From the NCBI GenBank assembly GCA_029378245.1, contig JARKIF010000035.1, forward strand, positions 434,001-498,000: 64,000 bases of DNA. Reading direction: 5' to 3'. Both the position numbers and the translations under genes were made by a program. Numbering within the stretch: position 1 is the first letter of the stretch; the number at the start of each line of letters is the position of its first letter. This stretch comes from Roridomyces roridus (Eukaryota > Basidiomycota > Agaricomycetes > Agaricales > Mycenaceae). Shown here piece by piece: positions 63,707 to 64,000 of the stretch. The notes under the pieces are model-generated. The model was not told where the DNA came from. It was given only the letters and a program-made list of their open reading frames with translations, and did not search any database.

Positions 63707-64000
63707 ATGCCAGGGAAGCACGTCCGGTTCTCCACTCAGAACACATACCACTCCTCGGACAATTCCCCTTCACGAACCTTCACGCCACCTTCCAATGCAT
63801 TCACGAATCTCCCCACTTCAGCACCTCATGCTCCCCGTCGGTCCTACACGGATCCCTCAGCGGGCAAGGCCTGCGCGCACAATCTGCTCGCACAGAGGAG
63901 CACCCCTCTCCTCTCTTACGACCTCACTCTGCACCCGTCGTCCGTCACCACGCATTACCATGGACTCTCCTCTGCGAGCATGTCCGAGCCCGCCGTCTAC
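63707..64000 (+). CDS. DUF6699-family protein, 3'-partial
   Basis: ATG 63707 opens MPGKHVRFSTQNTYHSSDNS followed by a Ser/Pro-rich linker, then LLAQRSTPLLSYDLTLHPSS and VTTHYHGLSSASMSEPAVY at the window edge; 98 codons without a stop. The start MPGKHVRFS and the motif PLLSYDLTLHPS...EPAVYP are typical of basidiomycete DUF6699 proteins, a family of unknown function usually about 180-250 residues. The gene continues beyond the window. Confidence 0.8.
   Translation, partial: MPGKHVRFSTQNTYHSSDNSPSRTFTPPSNAFTNLPTSAPHAPRRSYTDPSAGKACAHNLLAQRSTPLLSYDLTLHPSSVTTHYHGLSSASMSEPAVY

Noticed and set aside
63159..63773. 204-codon minus ORF
   Set aside because: Covers two divergent promoters and the start of the DUF6699 gene; no motif or splice structure.
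1..64000. CRISPR arrays, operons, prokaryotic defence systems
   Set aside because: Gene structure with many short introns is fungal; no such array or operon is present.

Overview
The window reads as nuclear DNA of a mushroom-forming basidiomycete (Agaricomycetes). Genes are split by many short introns of about 45-65 nt with GT-AG ends, intergenic spaces are compact, and several proteins belong to families known mainly from Agaricomycetes: WW-domain/membrane proteins, KRADRNK..LPHGVP proteins, DUF7726, DUF6699, and expanded F-box and BTB families. I see no prokaryotic, organellar or rRNA/tRNA gene content. I cannot name the species.

Layout. 1-20.4 kb is the dense part: a WW/membrane gene (cut by the left edge), a short-chain dehydrogenase, an acidic RGR-rich protein, three BTB genes in two subfamilies (one with a GC-AG intron, one a minisatellite-bearing pseudogene, one with a 1-nt frameshift), a Ytp1-like membrane protein, an NAD-dependent epimerase, a secreted flavin amine oxidase, a Baeyer-Villiger-type flavin monooxygenase, a Con-6 protein and a small secreted cysteine protein. 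20.4-30 kb is gene-poor: a secreted subtilisin with a frameshift between its His and Ser motifs, remnants of unrecognised genes, and a solo LTR with its target-site duplication. 30-40 kb holds an intact BTB gene sharing a 101-bp divergent promoter with a DUF7726 gene, a GPI-type serine-rich protein, a damaged F-box gene, a glutathione-transferase-like pseudogene, a TA-flanked MITE and another BTB gene.

40-63 kb is shaped by mobile elements and duplication. A divergent F-box / SDR gene pair exists twice in inverted orientation (40.0-49.85 kb and 57.1-59.3 kb). The first copy was invaded by a 1,046-bp TA-flanked element (in the last SDR exon), a 662-bp hAT-type element with 8-bp target duplication and a 48-codon ORF, and a 5,722-bp Ty1/copia element with identical LTRs. 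The second copy has a 17-bp tandem duplication in the SDR nucleotide-binding motif and a gutted F-box. Between them lie a large Agaricomycete protein with a membrane-anchor tail and a GPI-type chitin deacetylase. A further F-box copy lies at 61.7-63.1 kb and a DUF6699 gene runs off the right edge.

Themes: secreted or wall-directed enzymes (amine oxidase, subtilase, chitin deacetylase), oxidoreductases (SDR, flavin monooxygenase, GST-like), and fast-evolving F-box and BTB families, many of them broken. I did not find a coherent new multi-gene system. The best leads are the two non-autonomous DNA elements with internal ORFs, the inverted F-box/SDR duplication, and an iterated exon-end motif at 55.8-61.7 kb.
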